Shown: positions 37,452 through 46,521 of the stretch, one piece after another
How the letters are laid out: the number at the start of each line of letters is the position of its first letter
How positions within the stretch are numbered: position 1 is the first letter of the stretch
Assembly (NCBI RefSeq): GCF_003316765.1
Contig: NZ_NIJF01000096.1
Location: forward strand, 59,825 to 123,824
Reading direction: 5' to 3'
DNA from: Bacillus sp. P14.5
GTDB lineage: Bacteria; Bacillota; Bacilli; Bacillales; Bacillaceae_B
DNA length: 64,000 nucleotides
Translations under genes and position numbers: made by a program
The notes under the pieces: generated by a model
The model's input: only the letters and a program-made list of their open reading frames with translations
What the model was told of the DNA's origin: nothing
Databases searched by the model: none

Positions 37452-38432
37452 TTAAGAAGAGGAAACTTTTAATTTCTTAAACTCTTCCGTCAACATAGGA
37501 ACCACTTCGAATAAGTCTCCAACGATTCCGTAATCAGCTACATTGAAGATACTTGCTTCAGGGTCTTTGTTGATAGCAACAATGACCTTGGAGTTAGACA
37601 TACCGGCCAAATGCTGGATTGCGCCTGAGATACCGCAGGCAATATACAAGTCTGGAGTGACTACTTTACCCGTTTGCCCGATTTGAAGGGAGTAATCGCA
37701 ATAGTCCGCATCACATGCACCACGTGAAGCTCCTACAGCGCCGCCTAATACATCGGCAAGCTCTTTAAGCGGTCCGAAACCGTCTGTGCTTTTCACACCG
37801 CGTCCTCCTGCGATGACGACTTTCGCTTCAGAAAGATCTACACCATCTGTTGCTTTTCTTACAACATCTTTAATAATTGCACGAAGGTCTTTAATCTCCA
37901 CGGATACTGAGCTAACATCCCCGCTTCTGGAATCATCTTTTTCAAGCGGGTCAATATTGTTAGGACGGATTGTCGCGAAAATCAGACCGTCTGTCACAAT
38001 TTTCTTTTCAAATGCTTTACCAGAATAGATAGGGCGTGTGAAAACAAGGTTTCCGCCTGCCTCTTCAAGAGCAGTGGCATCAGAAATCAATCCTGAACCT
38101 AATTTGCTCGCAATCTTAGGAGCCAGATCTTTTCCAAGAGCTGTGTGGCCAAAGATGATTCCCTCTGGGCTTTCCTGATCAAGGACAGCCATCAATGCTT
38201 GAGAATATCCATCAGAAGTATACTGCTCCAGCTTTTCATCCTCTACCACAATGACACGGTCCGCTCCGTATTGAATCAGTTCATTTCCTAAAGCGCTTAC
38301 AGAACTGCCCAATAAAACTCCTATTACTTCTCCGCCCTCGGCAACTGTCTTACCTGCGGCAATTGCTTCGAAAGAAACGTTTCTCAATGCGTTGTCACGC
38401 GCTTCTCCAAGTACCAATACTTTTCTTGCCAT
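37452..38432 (-). CDS. etfA: Electron transfer flavoprotein alpha subunit
   Basis: 326-residue subunit that carries FAD and accepts electrons from acyl-CoA dehydrogenases. The C-terminal FAD-binding block [22 protein letters not shown] is followed by [11 protein letters not shown] and [25 protein letters not shown]. The ATG has AGGAGG upstream. It follows etfB after 196 bases with no terminator seen. Last gene of lcfA-fadR-fadB-etfB-etfA. Confidence 0.97.
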   Translation of the reverse strand: MARKVLVLGEARDNALRNVSFEAIAAGKTVAEGGEVIGVLLGSSVSALGNELIQYGADRVIVVEDEKLEQYTSDGYSQALMAVLDQESPEGIIFGHTALGKDLAPKIASKLGSGLISDATALEEAGGNLVFTRPIYSGKAFEKKIVTDGLIFATIRPNNIDPLEKDDSRSGDVSSVSVEIKDLRAIIKDVVRKATDGVDLSEAKVVIAGGRGVKSTDGFGPLKELADVLGGAVGASRGACDADYCDYSLQIGQTGKVVTPDLYIACGISGAIQHLAGMSNSKVIVAINKDPEASIFNVADYGIVGDLFEVVPMLTEEFKKLKVSSS

Positions 38433-38628
38433 GTTCGATTACCTCCTGAGTGAATGATCTGTTGATTGTATATTAGGCTCGTTCGCATATACTGCTTTAA
38501 AATCCATAAAGTGAATACTAGTTGATTTCCGCTCCAATCGATTTTCAACTTGGATCTTTTATACAGCTCCACTGTTGGAATCCTGCAGAAAATCAATTCG
38601 TTCAGCAGCTAGCGATTTCTGCCGTAGA

Positions 38629-39402
38629 TTAAACGACTTTGGCTTGTGTATGAAGCAGCCCGACCAGTTCTTTCACTTGGTCATCAAGCTCACCTTCAAG
38701 GATTTTGCCCGCTTCTTTCTCTGGCGGCATGAAGATTTCAATCGTTTTAGTCTTCGCCTCAACATCTTCTTCTTCAAGATCTAAATCATCAATTTCGATT
38801 TCATCTAAAGGTTTTTTCTTTGCTTTCATGATACCAGGCAAAGAAGGGTATCTAGGCTCATTCAATCCCTGCTGCGCTGTAACGAGTAAAGGAAGTGATG
38901 TTTCGATTGTTTCAGAATCACCCTCTACATCGCGGACAACTGTTACAGTTCCTCCATTGATTTCAAGGCTTGTGATAGTAGTCACATAAGGGATATCCAG
39001 CTGTTCCGCTACACGTGGTCCAACCTGGCCCGATCCCCCGTCAATGGCAACGTTCCCCGCAAGGATTAGATCCGCTTCCTTGTCTTTAAGATACTCTGCA
39101 AGGATTTTGGCTGTTGTGAATTGGTCACCATTTTCAACATCATCTTCTATGTTGATGAGTACCGCTTTATCGGCTCCCATTGCCAAAGCAGTTCGAAGCT
39201 GCTTTTCTCCTTCTTCGCCGCCGACAGACACAACAGTGATTTCCCCGCCGTGCTCGTCACGCACCTGGATCGCTTCCTCTATCGCGTACTCATCGTAAGG
39301 ATTGATGATGAATTCGGCACCATCCTCACTGATTTGGCCATTTGAAATACTGATTTTCTCTTCAGTATCGAAAGTTCTTTTCATTAGTACGTAGATGTTC
39401 AT
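38629..39402 (-). CDS. etfB: Electron transfer flavoprotein beta subunit
   Basis: 257-residue partner of EtfA. Family text: NIYVLMKRTFDTEEKI at the start, NPYDEYAIEEAIQVRDEHGGEITVVSVG, LAGNVAIDGGSGQVGPRVAEQL. An acidic stretch at about residues 203-215 (EIEIDDLDLEEEDVE) is typical. The ATG has AGGAGGG upstream. Transcribed with etfA. Confidence 0.97.
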   Translation of the reverse strand: MNIYVLMKRTFDTEEKISISNGQISEDGAEFIINPYDEYAIEEAIQVRDEHGGEITVVSVGGEEGEKQLRTALAMGADKAVLINIEDDVENGDQFTTAKILAEYLKDKEADLILAGNVAIDGGSGQVGPRVAEQLDIPYVTTITSLEINGGTVTVVRDVEGDSETIETSLPLLVTAQQGLNEPRYPSLPGIMKAKKKPLDEIEIDDLDLEEEDVEAKTKTIEIFMPPEKEAGKILEGELDDQVKELVGLLHTQAKVV

Positions 39403-39510
39403 ATCTTGTTCCCTCCTAAAATTTCAAACTTTCAATTGGTTAAAAAGATTGAGAATATTTAAAGTAAAAATTTTTCACCTGGGATTCAGGAGATAAGCCG
39501 GGATTCCGGC

Positions 39511-40284
39511 TTATCTGCCCTTGAATTCAGGTGCGCGCTTTTCAATGAAAGCCTTGATGCCTTCCTGGCCATCCTCGGACACAAAGACGTCTCCGAATAA
39601 TTCCGCTTCCCGTCTGACTCCCTCATAAAAGCGTTCGTGCTTAGAAAAACTTAGAAGTTCTAAAGCGGCTTTCATTGCCACTGGACTCTTCTTGGCAATA
39701 CTGAACGCCATTTCTTTCGCTTGTTGAAGGACTTCTTCATCTGGGTATGCTCTATTTGCCAAACCCCATTGAACTGCTTCCTTACCGGAAATTGGTTCAC
39801 TTGTAAGCAGCATTTCCGCCGCTTTCGCTGACCCGACAAATTTAGCAAGCCTTTGGGAGCCGGCAAATCCAGGGACCAGTCCTAATTGCAGTTCCGGTAG
39901 ACCAAGCTTCGCATTTTCGCCTACAAGGCGGATATGGCATCCCATTGCCAGTTCCAGGCCGCCTCCCAATGCAGCGCCATGAATGGCGGCAATAATCGGT
40001 TTCGGGAAATTCTCCATTCGTTCAAAGAGATCCTGGCCCCTTTTGGAAAGTTTAGAGAAGTCCTCTCCGCTTTCCACTTTGGTGAACTCCTTAATGTCTG
40101 CACCGGCAGAGAAGAATCTGCCTTCACCGTGGAGCAGGATGACCCTTGCTTCTTCTTTCTTCTCGAGCTCATCCATCAGCCCATCCAGTTCGATGATTAA
40201 GTCACTGGCAAGGGCGTTGGCCGGCGGACGCTGAATCGTTACGAGCGCTGCCTGATTTTCTATCTTGTAACTCAAATACTGCAT
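39511..40284 (-). CDS. fadB: Enoyl-CoA hydratase (fatty-acid beta-oxidation)
   Basis: 257-residue crotonase-fold enzyme. The oxyanion hole residues lie in FSAGADIKEF and AALGGGLELAMGC, and the two catalytic glutamates in GGGLELAMG and LGLPELQLGLVPG. The orthologue in B. subtilis (ysiB) has the same position between fadR and etfB. The ATG has GGGAGG upstream. It lies 26 bases after fadR. Confidence 0.95.
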   Translation of the reverse strand: MQYLSYKIENQAALVTIQRPPANALASDLIIELDGLMDELEKKEEARVILLHGEGRFFSAGADIKEFTKVESGEDFSKLSKRGQDLFERMENFPKPIIAAIHGAALGGGLELAMGCHIRLVGENAKLGLPELQLGLVPGFAGSQRLAKFVGSAKAAEMLLTSEPISGKEAVQWGLANRAYPDEEVLQQAKEMAFSIAKKSPVAMKAALELLSFSKHERFYEGVRREAELFGDVFVSEDGQEGIKAFIEKRAPEFKGR

Positions 40285-40310
40285 TTGGACATCCTCCCTT
40301 ACACAATACT

Positions 40311-40898
40311 TCAGTTCCTTGAACCGCAGCCGTTGAGCAGCAGTTTATGAATTTCAGGAACTTGTGCCGACAGGTCATACTTTTGTTCATTCATGACCCA
40401 ATTGGTAAGCATCTCATCGATCGTGCCAAAAACCATTTGGCGTGCAAGGCGTATATCAAGGTCCTCCGAAAATTCCCCGGACTCGATGCCTTCAATCAGA
40501 ATCTTATCTATGACTGTCAGGTATCCTTTAAGGACCTCATTGATTTTCAATCGGATATCCTTATTGGACTGCCTGAGCTCCAGCTGGGTTACTATGGCAA
40601 GATGGTGATCTTCCGACAAGATTTTACAATGATTTTCAATCATCACTAATAACTTCTCCGCTGCTGTTCGTTTTCCTGCTATAACTTCTTCAATTTTTTC
40701 GACAAACATTCCCATCTTTTCACGAAAAAGCGAAATCAGGATATCTTCTTTGTTTTTGAAGTAGAGATATATGGTTCCATCTGCGACCCCTGCCTGTTTG
40801 GCTATCCTTGAAACTTGAGCCTGATGGTATCCATTTTCAGCAATTACTATTACAGCGGCATCAATAATTTGTTTATACTTCGGTTTGTCTCTTTTCAT
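40311..40898 (-). CDS. fadR: TetR-family repressor of fatty-acid degradation, FadR
   Basis: 195-residue TetR-type regulator. The helix-turn-helix is VSRIAKQAGVADGTIYLYFKNKEDIL (about residues 29-54). Its place in lcfA-fadR-fadB-etfBA and the operator immediately upstream identify it as the B. subtilis FadR (ysiA) orthologue, a repressor released by long-chain acyl-CoA. The ATG has GGCGGG upstream. The operator at 40922 implies autoregulation. Confidence 0.95.
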   Translation of the reverse strand: MKRDKPKYKQIIDAAVIVIAENGYHQAQVSRIAKQAGVADGTIYLYFKNKEDILISLFREKMGMFVEKIEEVIAGKRTAAEKLLVMIENHCKILSEDHHLAIVTQLELRQSNKDIRLKINEVLKGYLTVIDKILIEGIESGEFSEDLDIRLARQMVFGTIDEMLTNWVMNEQKYDLSAQVPEIHKLLLNGCGSRN

Positions 40899-40921
40899 AT
40901 CATGCCCGCCTTTATAAATAA

Positions 40922-40939
40922 TGAATGACTATTCATTCA
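40922..40939. promoter_or_regulatory. FadR operator upstream of fadR
   Basis: TGAATGACTATTCATTCA, a perfect TGAATGA-N4-TCATTCA dyad, 24 bases before the fadR start. It matches the operator known for B. subtilis FadR. Confidence 0.92.
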
Positions 40940-41084
40940 TAAATTCATCATAAAATGTGCGAGAAAAAATGTCAAGAAGAATATCCTTGTCCCATTCCCT
41001 TTCAAAAAGAAAGGCCTGATCGCAGCCTCGATGTCTTTTCCCATTTACTATACTAGTATGAAGTTTTGTATTTTCCAACTATCT

Positions 41085-42782
41085 CTAACCGAGCTTTTCT
41101 TCATTATCCTTCAATTTTTGTTTCTCTTCATCAACAAGTGCCCTTCTCAGGATCTTTCCTACAGCCGTTTTCGGAAGTTCATCCCGGAATTCATAAATCC
41201 TCGGAACTTTGTAAGCAGCAAGGTGCTTCCTCGCAAATGAATCAAGGTCTTTCTCTGTGAGATTCGAGCTCTCCTTCAGCACAACATATGCTTTTACAGT
41301 TTCCCCGCGATAAGGATCAGGAATACCCGCAGCGACAACTTCTAGAACATCCGGGTGTTCATACAGCACTTCTTCAATTTCCCTTGGATAAATGTTAAAT
41401 CCTCCGGCAATAATCATATCCTTCTTACGGTCCACTACATAGAAGTAGCCTCTTTCATCCATATAGCCCAGATCACCTGTAAGCAGCCAGCCATCTTTCA
41501 GGGTCATTTCAGTTTCTTCCGGACGGTTCCAATAGCCTTTCATCACTTGAGGGCCTTTGACACAAATTTCGCCAATTTCATTCGGAGGAAGCTTTTCGCC
41601 TGTTTCCATTGAAAAAACAGCAGCGTCTGTATCCGGCCATGGTATTCCGATGCTTCCCTTCACTCTTTCCCTGTCCCAAAGGAAATTGGAATGCGTCACT
41701 GGCGAAGATTCAGTCAGGCCGTAGCCTTCCACTAACTTGCCGCCAGTTACTTCTTCAAATTTCTGCTGTACTTCTACAGGAAGCGGGGCCGAGCCGCTGA
41801 TACAGGAATCGATGGAAGACAAGTCATATTTTTTCAAGTCAGGATGGTTGAGTAACCCAATGTAAATGGTCGGTGCACCCGGAAACAAAGTAGGCTTCTG
41901 TTTTTGAATCGTTTTCAACGTGGTTTCTGCATCAAACTTAGGAAGCAGTACCATTTTATATCCTTGCATGACAGATAAAATCATTACGGTGGTCATCCCG
42001 TACACATGGAAGAATGGGAGAATGCCCAATACGATTTCTTCCCCTTTTTTACATTTATATAGCCAGGTGTCACACATCATAGCATTGGAAACAAGATTTT
42101 TGTGAGTCAGCATGACTCCTTTTGGAAAACCTGTTGTCCCGCCTGTATATTGAAGCAGGGCCAGGTCATTTTCAAAATCAAGCGGGATATCGATAGGACT
42201 GTTATCCGCCGATTTCATAATATCTGTAAAAAGATGATTCTTCTCTGAAGGTTCCACCTTAACGACAATGTTATACTGCTTCTTTTGAATAAAAGGATAG
42301 ATTAAATTCTTCGGAAACGGTAGATAGTCTTTGATAGCGGTTACAATTACATGCTGAAGTGACGTTTCCTTCATTACTTTTGTCACCTTTGGAAAAAGGA
42401 TATCCATTGTAAGGATGACTTTTGCCCCAGAATCCTTCATCTGATACTCTATTTCCCTCTCCATATAGAGCGGGTTTGTTTGAACAACGACTCCTCCGGC
42501 ATAGAGAATTCCATAATAGCCAATGACGGATTGCGGTGTATTCGGCAGCATGATTGCCACCCGGTCCCCTTTTTCAACACCCAGTGTCTTAAGATAATTG
42601 GCAAACTTCAATGCAGAGTTATAAAGGTCGCGGTAATTGATTTCTTTCCCCATGAAATGGATAGCAGACTTATCGGGATAAAGTTCTGCTGCTTTTGTCA
42701 GGTAGTCCTGCAGCGGCTTGGGTGTATAATCCAGTTCCTTTTTTACTTCATCCGGATATAATTCGAGCCACGGTTTTTCCAT
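41085..42782 (-). CDS. lcfA: Long-chain fatty-acid-CoA ligase
   Basis: 565-residue adenylate-forming enzyme that activates long-chain fatty acids. AMP-binding motif YTGGTTGFPKGVMLTHKN, then EGYGLTESSPVTH, and GWLLTGDLGYMDERGYFYVVDRKKDMII and the C-terminal catalytic lysine in KTAVGKILRR. The ATG has GGGGGG upstream. It begins the fatty-acid degradation cluster and has a SigA-type promoter at 42830. Confidence 0.96.
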   Translation of the reverse strand: MEKPWLELYPDEVKKELDYTPKPLQDYLTKAAELYPDKSAIHFMGKEINYRDLYNSALKFANYLKTLGVEKGDRVAIMLPNTPQSVIGYYGILYAGGVVVQTNPLYMEREIEYQMKDSGAKVILTMDILFPKVTKVMKETSLQHVIVTAIKDYLPFPKNLIYPFIQKKQYNIVVKVEPSEKNHLFTDIMKSADNSPIDIPLDFENDLALLQYTGGTTGFPKGVMLTHKNLVSNAMMCDTWLYKCKKGEEIVLGILPFFHVYGMTTVMILSVMQGYKMVLLPKFDAETTLKTIQKQKPTLFPGAPTIYIGLLNHPDLKKYDLSSIDSCISGSAPLPVEVQQKFEEVTGGKLVEGYGLTESSPVTHSNFLWDRERVKGSIGIPWPDTDAAVFSMETGEKLPPNEIGEICVKGPQVMKGYWNRPEETEMTLKDGWLLTGDLGYMDERGYFYVVDRKKDMIIAGGFNIYPREIEEVLYEHPDVLEVVAAGIPDPYRGETVKAYVVLKESSNLTEKDLDSFARKHLAAYKVPRIYEFRDELPKTAVGKILRRALVDEEKQKLKDNEEKLG

Positions 42783-42829
42783 AATGCTTCCCCCCTTTTA
42801 ATTTTTAGAAAATTTTAATTCTTTATGCT

Positions 42830-42872
42830 ATTATAGTATATCTTTACTATTGATACAATTCGAATTCATTCA
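42830..42872 (-). promoter_or_regulatory. lcfA promoter with a FadR-like half-site
   Basis: Minus strand: TTGTAT, 17 bases, TATAAT, about 48 bases before lcfA. Just upstream of the -35 lies TGAATGAATTCG (42861-42872), which matches one half of the FadR dyad only. Confidence 0.65.
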
Positions 42873-42896
42873 ATACAGTATGTATATTTTCGGCAA

Positions 42897-42922
42897 ATGA
42901 AAAAGAGAACGGCAATAACCGT
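42897..42922 (-). terminator. Terminator after yshE and the 27-residue membrane protein
   Basis: Minus-strand stem GGGAACGG/CCGTTCTC (one wobble) with a six-base loop followed by TTTTTC. Confidence 0.8.
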
Positions 42923-42936
42923 TCCCTTTCTTGTCC

Positions 42937-43020
42937 TTAAACGAAGAATACCATATAAAGGATCCCCACAATTATAAACACGGCACAAAGTCCCAATAAT
43001 ACTTTTGCTAATGTTTCCAT
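42937..43020 (-). CDS. 27-residue single-span membrane protein
   Basis: Short open frame beginning METLAKVLLGLCAVF and ending YMVFFV, almost entirely one hydrophobic helix. AGGAGAG lies four bases before the ATG. It starts 10 bases after the yshE stop and is followed directly by a terminator, so it is the last gene of that unit. Too short for homology-based naming. The good ribosome site and placement argue that it is real. Confidence 0.65.
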   Translation of the reverse strand: METLAKVLLGLCAVFIIVGILYMVFFV

Positions 43021-43030
43021 TTTTCTCTCC

Positions 43031-43435
43031 TTATGAAATGCCTGCTCCTATAACATAAGACAGGCCGACTGATATGACCAGGGAAATAAAACCTACTGCC
43101 CGATTGTCTTTCTCGATTTCTTCATCGATCTTAAACTTAGGTGTCATAAACTCATAGATGAAGTACCCGGACAAAAGCAGGAAGAAACCAAAAACTCCCC
43201 AGCCGATGGTCGTCATCAACGTATCATTTTCGGCAATCGAGTGCCGGAAGATATTGGCGATTCCAAAAATTTTTCCACCAGTGGCCATCGCTACTGCTAA
43301 ATTCCCCTTTTTGATTTCGTCCCAGTTATTGTATTTCGTAACCAGTTCGAAAATGGAAAGAAACAGCACAAGAAACAGCACGACGACACTGTAATAACCT
43401 GCAGTCTGAATAAATTCATTTTCCCAAAAGTCCAT
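43031..43435 (-). CDS. yshE: DUF350 membrane protein YshE
   Basis: 134-residue protein with four membrane helices and the DUF350 pattern (NLAVAMATGGKIFGIANIFRHSI, GWGVFGFFLLLSGYFIYEFMTPK, NRAVGFISLVISVGLSYVIGAGIS). It lies between lcfA and mutS2 as yshE does in B. subtilis. Function unknown. The ATG at 43435 has AAGGGTG upstream. Confidence 0.88.
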   Translation of the reverse strand: MDFWENEFIQTAGYYSVVVLFLVLFLSIFELVTKYNNWDEIKKGNLAVAMATGGKIFGIANIFRHSIAENDTLMTTIGWGVFGFFLLLSGYFIYEFMTPKFKIDEEIEKDNRAVGFISLVISVGLSYVIGAGIS

Positions 43436-43569
43436 CCCTAAACACCCTTAAATGATTTAATAAATACTCTTTTTAAGCTCTTTCGTAAAAGGTTGCTGCT
43501 GTCTTTTAATAAATGGATTTCCGCTCCAGTCGTACAACTCCGCGGGGCGGACGGTGAAACAAAAGCGGA

Positions 43570-43697
43570 AGCGGCCGTTCAGCGACGTACAGATTTTAGG
43601 GCTCTCGTATGAGATAAAGGAATCACGAAGAGAGTAAGCGATTCGATGATGACTTATCGCAAGGAGAGAGACCGAAATCTGCTAGGCGCTGGCCGCT
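43570..43697. repeat. Nested hairpin element N, copy 2
   Basis: One long rod of paired blocks: AGCGGC/GCCGCT, CAGCG/CGCTG, CAGATTT/AAATCTG, CTCTC/GAGAG, GATAA/TTATC, GAATC/GATTC, with conserved unpaired bases between them (for example GTA opposite CTA). Compare the copy at 51260, in which three of these stems change on both sides. Confidence 0.88.
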
Positions 43698-43741
43698 GGA
43701 GCTGGATGAGCCTCCTCGGCTTCGCCTGTATATAAAGTGGA

Positions 43742-43809
43742 AGCGCCCTGATCAGCCCCGACAGGCAAATGTTCTCTAGAGGTTATTTGACCCCGAGGGG
43801 CTAGGCGCT
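43742..43809. repeat. Long-hairpin repeat (family H), short form
   Basis: AGCGCC/GGCGCT, AGCCCC/GGGGCT and CAAAT/ATTTG stems with the same loop bases (GACAGG opposite GACCCCGA) and the same 5' bulge as the copies at 2691-3044. The terminal stem is shorter. Confidence 0.82.
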
Positions 43810-43906
43810 GGAACTAGATTGGGGGTTACGTTCCAGTGGGTACGTAACCTTGGTCTCACCTGTCCCGCTAGTCCCGCAGGAGATCGCACGCCTGCAGCGA
43901 AGATCC

Positions 43907-44147
43907 TCTTAGATAACGTACTGTAGGATAAAAATGCATTACAAAGCAAAAACCTTTTAGAAAAGAGATTCTCGTGATAATTGTTTCTTTTTAAAAGTAG
44001 TTGATTTCTGTTCTAAATCCGTAACTCCTTAAGGCCACCTTCCACTGGATACATAACTTTGATCTGACTTGTTATAAAGCGGCCCTACTGCCCCTAGAAA
44101 TAAATGTTCAAGAGAAAGTTAAGTTAATTAGATAAGGAACCAAGGCT
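43907..44147. other. Intergenic region downstream of mutS2
   Basis: AT-rich arm of the repeat (ACAAAGCAAAAACCTTTTAG) and a degenerate trace of family P at about 44000-44060. No gene and no clear terminator. Confidence 0.45.
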
Positions 44148-46502
44148 TTACTTAAATTCTACTACACTGACACCGGTTCCGCCTTCTCCTGCTTCACCAA
44201 GACGCACTCTTTTGACAGAGCGGTGGTTTTTTAAGTATTCCTGAACACCCTGCCTGAGGGCACCTGTCCCTTTGCCATGAATGATGGAAACCCGAGGGTA
44301 TCCTGCTAATAAGGCATCGTCAATATATTTTTCGACTCTGGACAGGGCATTTTCGAACCTTTCACCCCGAAGGTCCAGTTCCAATCCAACATGAAAATCT
44401 TTACCTTTTACAGTGGCCATCGGTTTGGTTTCAACCTTTTTCTCTGCCTGGATGAACTGAAGATCGGATTCCTTGACCTTCATCTTCATGATTCCCATTT
44501 GGACCTGCCATTCTTTAGAGGATACTTTTTCAATCAGGTGGCCCTTCTGGTCGAATGTAAGGACCTTCACTTCATCCCCTGGCTTAAGTTCCCGCTGGCC
44601 TGTGCTGGCTTTTTTCGGTTTGCTTCTGTCCAGGTTCGGTGCAGCGCCTTCAATCCGTTTCTTGGCATCGATCAGTTCATGCTCTTTAACATCGGCACTT
44701 TTTTCAAGCCTCATTTTCCTGAGGTCCCTGATCACTTCTTCCGCTTCTTCTTTTGCTTTCTCAACGACTTGAGAGGCTTTTAATTCAGCTTTTTCATATA
44801 AGCTGTCACGCTTATCATAAAACTCCATCATTTGTTTCTGCATATCTTTATGCATCATATCTGCCTGCTTCAGTAGTTCATGCGCTTCATCATAATCTGA
44901 TTCAGCATCTTTCCTGCTTTTCTCAAGTGATGCAATCATATTTTCAATTTCTTTGCTGTCTGTTCCAATATGCGATTTGGCGCGGTTAATGACCCTGTCG
45001 GCCAGCCCAAGCCGTTTGGATATTTCAAATGCATTGCTTCGGCCCGGGACACCAATCAAAAGCTTATATGTTGGACTCAGGGTCTCTACATCAAATTCCA
45101 CACTGGCATTGATGACACCATCCCGATTATAACCATAAGCCTTCAGTTCAGGATAGTGGGTAGTAGCAACGACCTTCGCACCTCTTTGATGTACCTCATC
45201 CAGGATGGAAATCGCCAGCGCTGCACCTTCCTGCGGATCTGTTCCAGCGCCAAGCTCATCAAAAAGAACGAGGCTTTCATGATCGACTTTGCCGAGAATA
45301 TCCACAATATTCACCATGTGTGAAGAGAAGGTACTCAAACTTTGCTCTATCGACTGTTCATCACCTATATCAGCATATACATTCTGGAATACTCCCATTT
45401 TAGAGCCATCCAATGCAGGAATCTGCAGCCCTGCCTGCCCCATCAATGTCAGCAGCCCGACAGTTTTCAAAGTAACGGTTTTACCGCCTGTATTCGGTCC
45501 GGTGATGACAATCGAACTGAAATCTTTGCCCAATTCAATGTCATTGGCAACTGCTTCTTCAATAGGAAGCATAGGATGCCGCGCCCTGTTCAATTTCAGC
45601 ACTTGCTCTCCATTGATCTCAGGCTTAGTTCCTTTGATAGACTTTCCGTACTTTGCTTTAGTGAACATGAAATCTATATCAGCCAGGATGGCGACAATCG
45701 TTAATAGGTCCTCAGAATACCCGCTGACTTCTACCGTCAATTCGGTAAGAATCCTTTCGATTTCCAGTCCTTCTTTCAGCTTTAATTCACGCAGTGCATT
45801 ATTAAGCGTGACAATGACTTCAGGTTCAATGAAGAGAGTCTGGCCGGAAGATGACTGGTCATGGATGATCCCCCCATAATTTCCCCGGTACTCCTGCTTA
45901 ACCGGAATAACATACCGGTCATTCCGGATAGTGATAATCGCATCGGAAAGCATCTTTTGTGCATTGCTGGAACGGATCATCCTTTCAAGCTTTTCCCTGA
46001 TCCGCCCTTCATTTGCCCTGATTTGCGATCGGATCTGTCTTAGTGGATCACTTGCCGAATCCAGAATTGCTCCATTTTCATCGACAACCGCCCTGATTTT
46101 ATGCTCCAGAGGGGTTAATACCATCATCTCGCTGACTTTTTCCGAGAGAATCAGCAGATCTATATCTTCCTCCTCCAGATCCTCCATGAACAGCCTGATC
46201 TGTCTGCTCGCATAAATCGTGCTCGCTACCTGTACAAATTCCTGAGGACTCAGCATGCCGCCGATTGTGGCACGTTTGACAGCAGGACGGATATCAAAGA
46301 TCCCTCCAAGCGGCGCATGTCCTTTTAGTCTCAGGATGCCTGCCGCTTCATCTGTCTCTTCTTGTATTCTGATTACTTCTTCCAGGGATGTTGAAGGCTG
46401 TAGGGCTTCAACCCTTGCTCTTCCAAGCGCAGAAGCCGCAAATCCTGCAAGCAGTTCTTTCACCTTGTTAAATTCCAGCGTCCTTAATACTTTATCATTC
46501 AT
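44148..46502 (-). CDS. mutS2: Endonuclease MutS2
   Basis: 784-residue MutS-family ATPase without the mismatch-binding domain. Walker [11 protein letters not shown], Walker [20 protein letters not shown], a long coiled coil (~510-620), and the C-terminal Smr nuclease domain ([32 protein letters not shown]). In Bacillus MutS2 acts in homologous recombination and in rescue of collided ribosomes. Start at the ATG at 46502, with GGAGGAG upstream; a GTG three codons earlier lies within the site. It is 20 bases after polX. Confidence 0.97.
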   Translation of the reverse strand: MNDKVLRTLEFNKVKELLAGFAASALGRARVEALQPSTSLEEVIRIQEETDEAAGILRLKGHAPLGGIFDIRPAVKRATIGGMLSPQEFVQVASTIYASRQIRLFMEDLEEEDIDLLILSEKVSEMMVLTPLEHKIRAVVDENGAILDSASDPLRQIRSQIRANEGRIREKLERMIRSSNAQKMLSDAIITIRNDRYVIPVKQEYRGNYGGIIHDQSSSGQTLFIEPEVIVTLNNALRELKLKEGLEIERILTELTVEVSGYSEDLLTIVAILADIDFMFTKAKYGKSIKGTKPEINGEQVLKLNRARHPMLPIEEAVANDIELGKDFSSIVITGPNTGGKTVTLKTVGLLTLMGQAGLQIPALDGSKMGVFQNVYADIGDEQSIEQSLSTFSSHMVNIVDILGKVDHESLVLFDELGAGTDPQEGAALAISILDEVHQRGAKVVATTHYPELKAYGYNRDGVINASVEFDVETLSPTYKLLIGVPGRSNAFEISKRLGLADRVINRAKSHIGTDSKEIENMIASLEKSRKDAESDYDEAHELLKQADMMHKDMQKQMMEFYDKRDSLYEKAELKASQVVEKAKEEAEEVIRDLRKMRLEKSADVKEHELIDAKKRIEGAAPNLDRSKPKKASTGQRELKPGDEVKVLTFDQKGHLIEKVSSKEWQVQMGIMKMKVKESDLQFIQAEKKVETKPMATVKGKDFHVGLELDLRGERFENALSRVEKYIDDALLAGYPRVSIIHGKGTGALRQGVQEYLKNHRSVKRVRLGEAGEGGTGVSVVEFK

Positions 46503-46521
46503 GGAGTACACTCCTCCCTAA

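Larger units (their letters stand above)
43514..43906. repeat. GC-rich palindromic repeat (family P) with two nested hairpin elements
   Basis: Left end GGATTTCCGCTCC at 43514, right half GGTCTCACCTGTCCCGCTAGTCCCGCAGGAG ending near 43906. Inside lie element N (43570-43697), a short stretch of family P text (GAGCCTCCTCGGCTTCGCCTG) and a family H hairpin (43742-43809). The whole fills the space between yshE and mutS2 with no gene. Confidence 0.88.

Noticed and set aside
24814..46511. Many opposite-strand frames inside sdhA, mutS2, lonA, pheT and other large genes
   Set aside because: They are shadows of well-supported genes with clear protein motifs.
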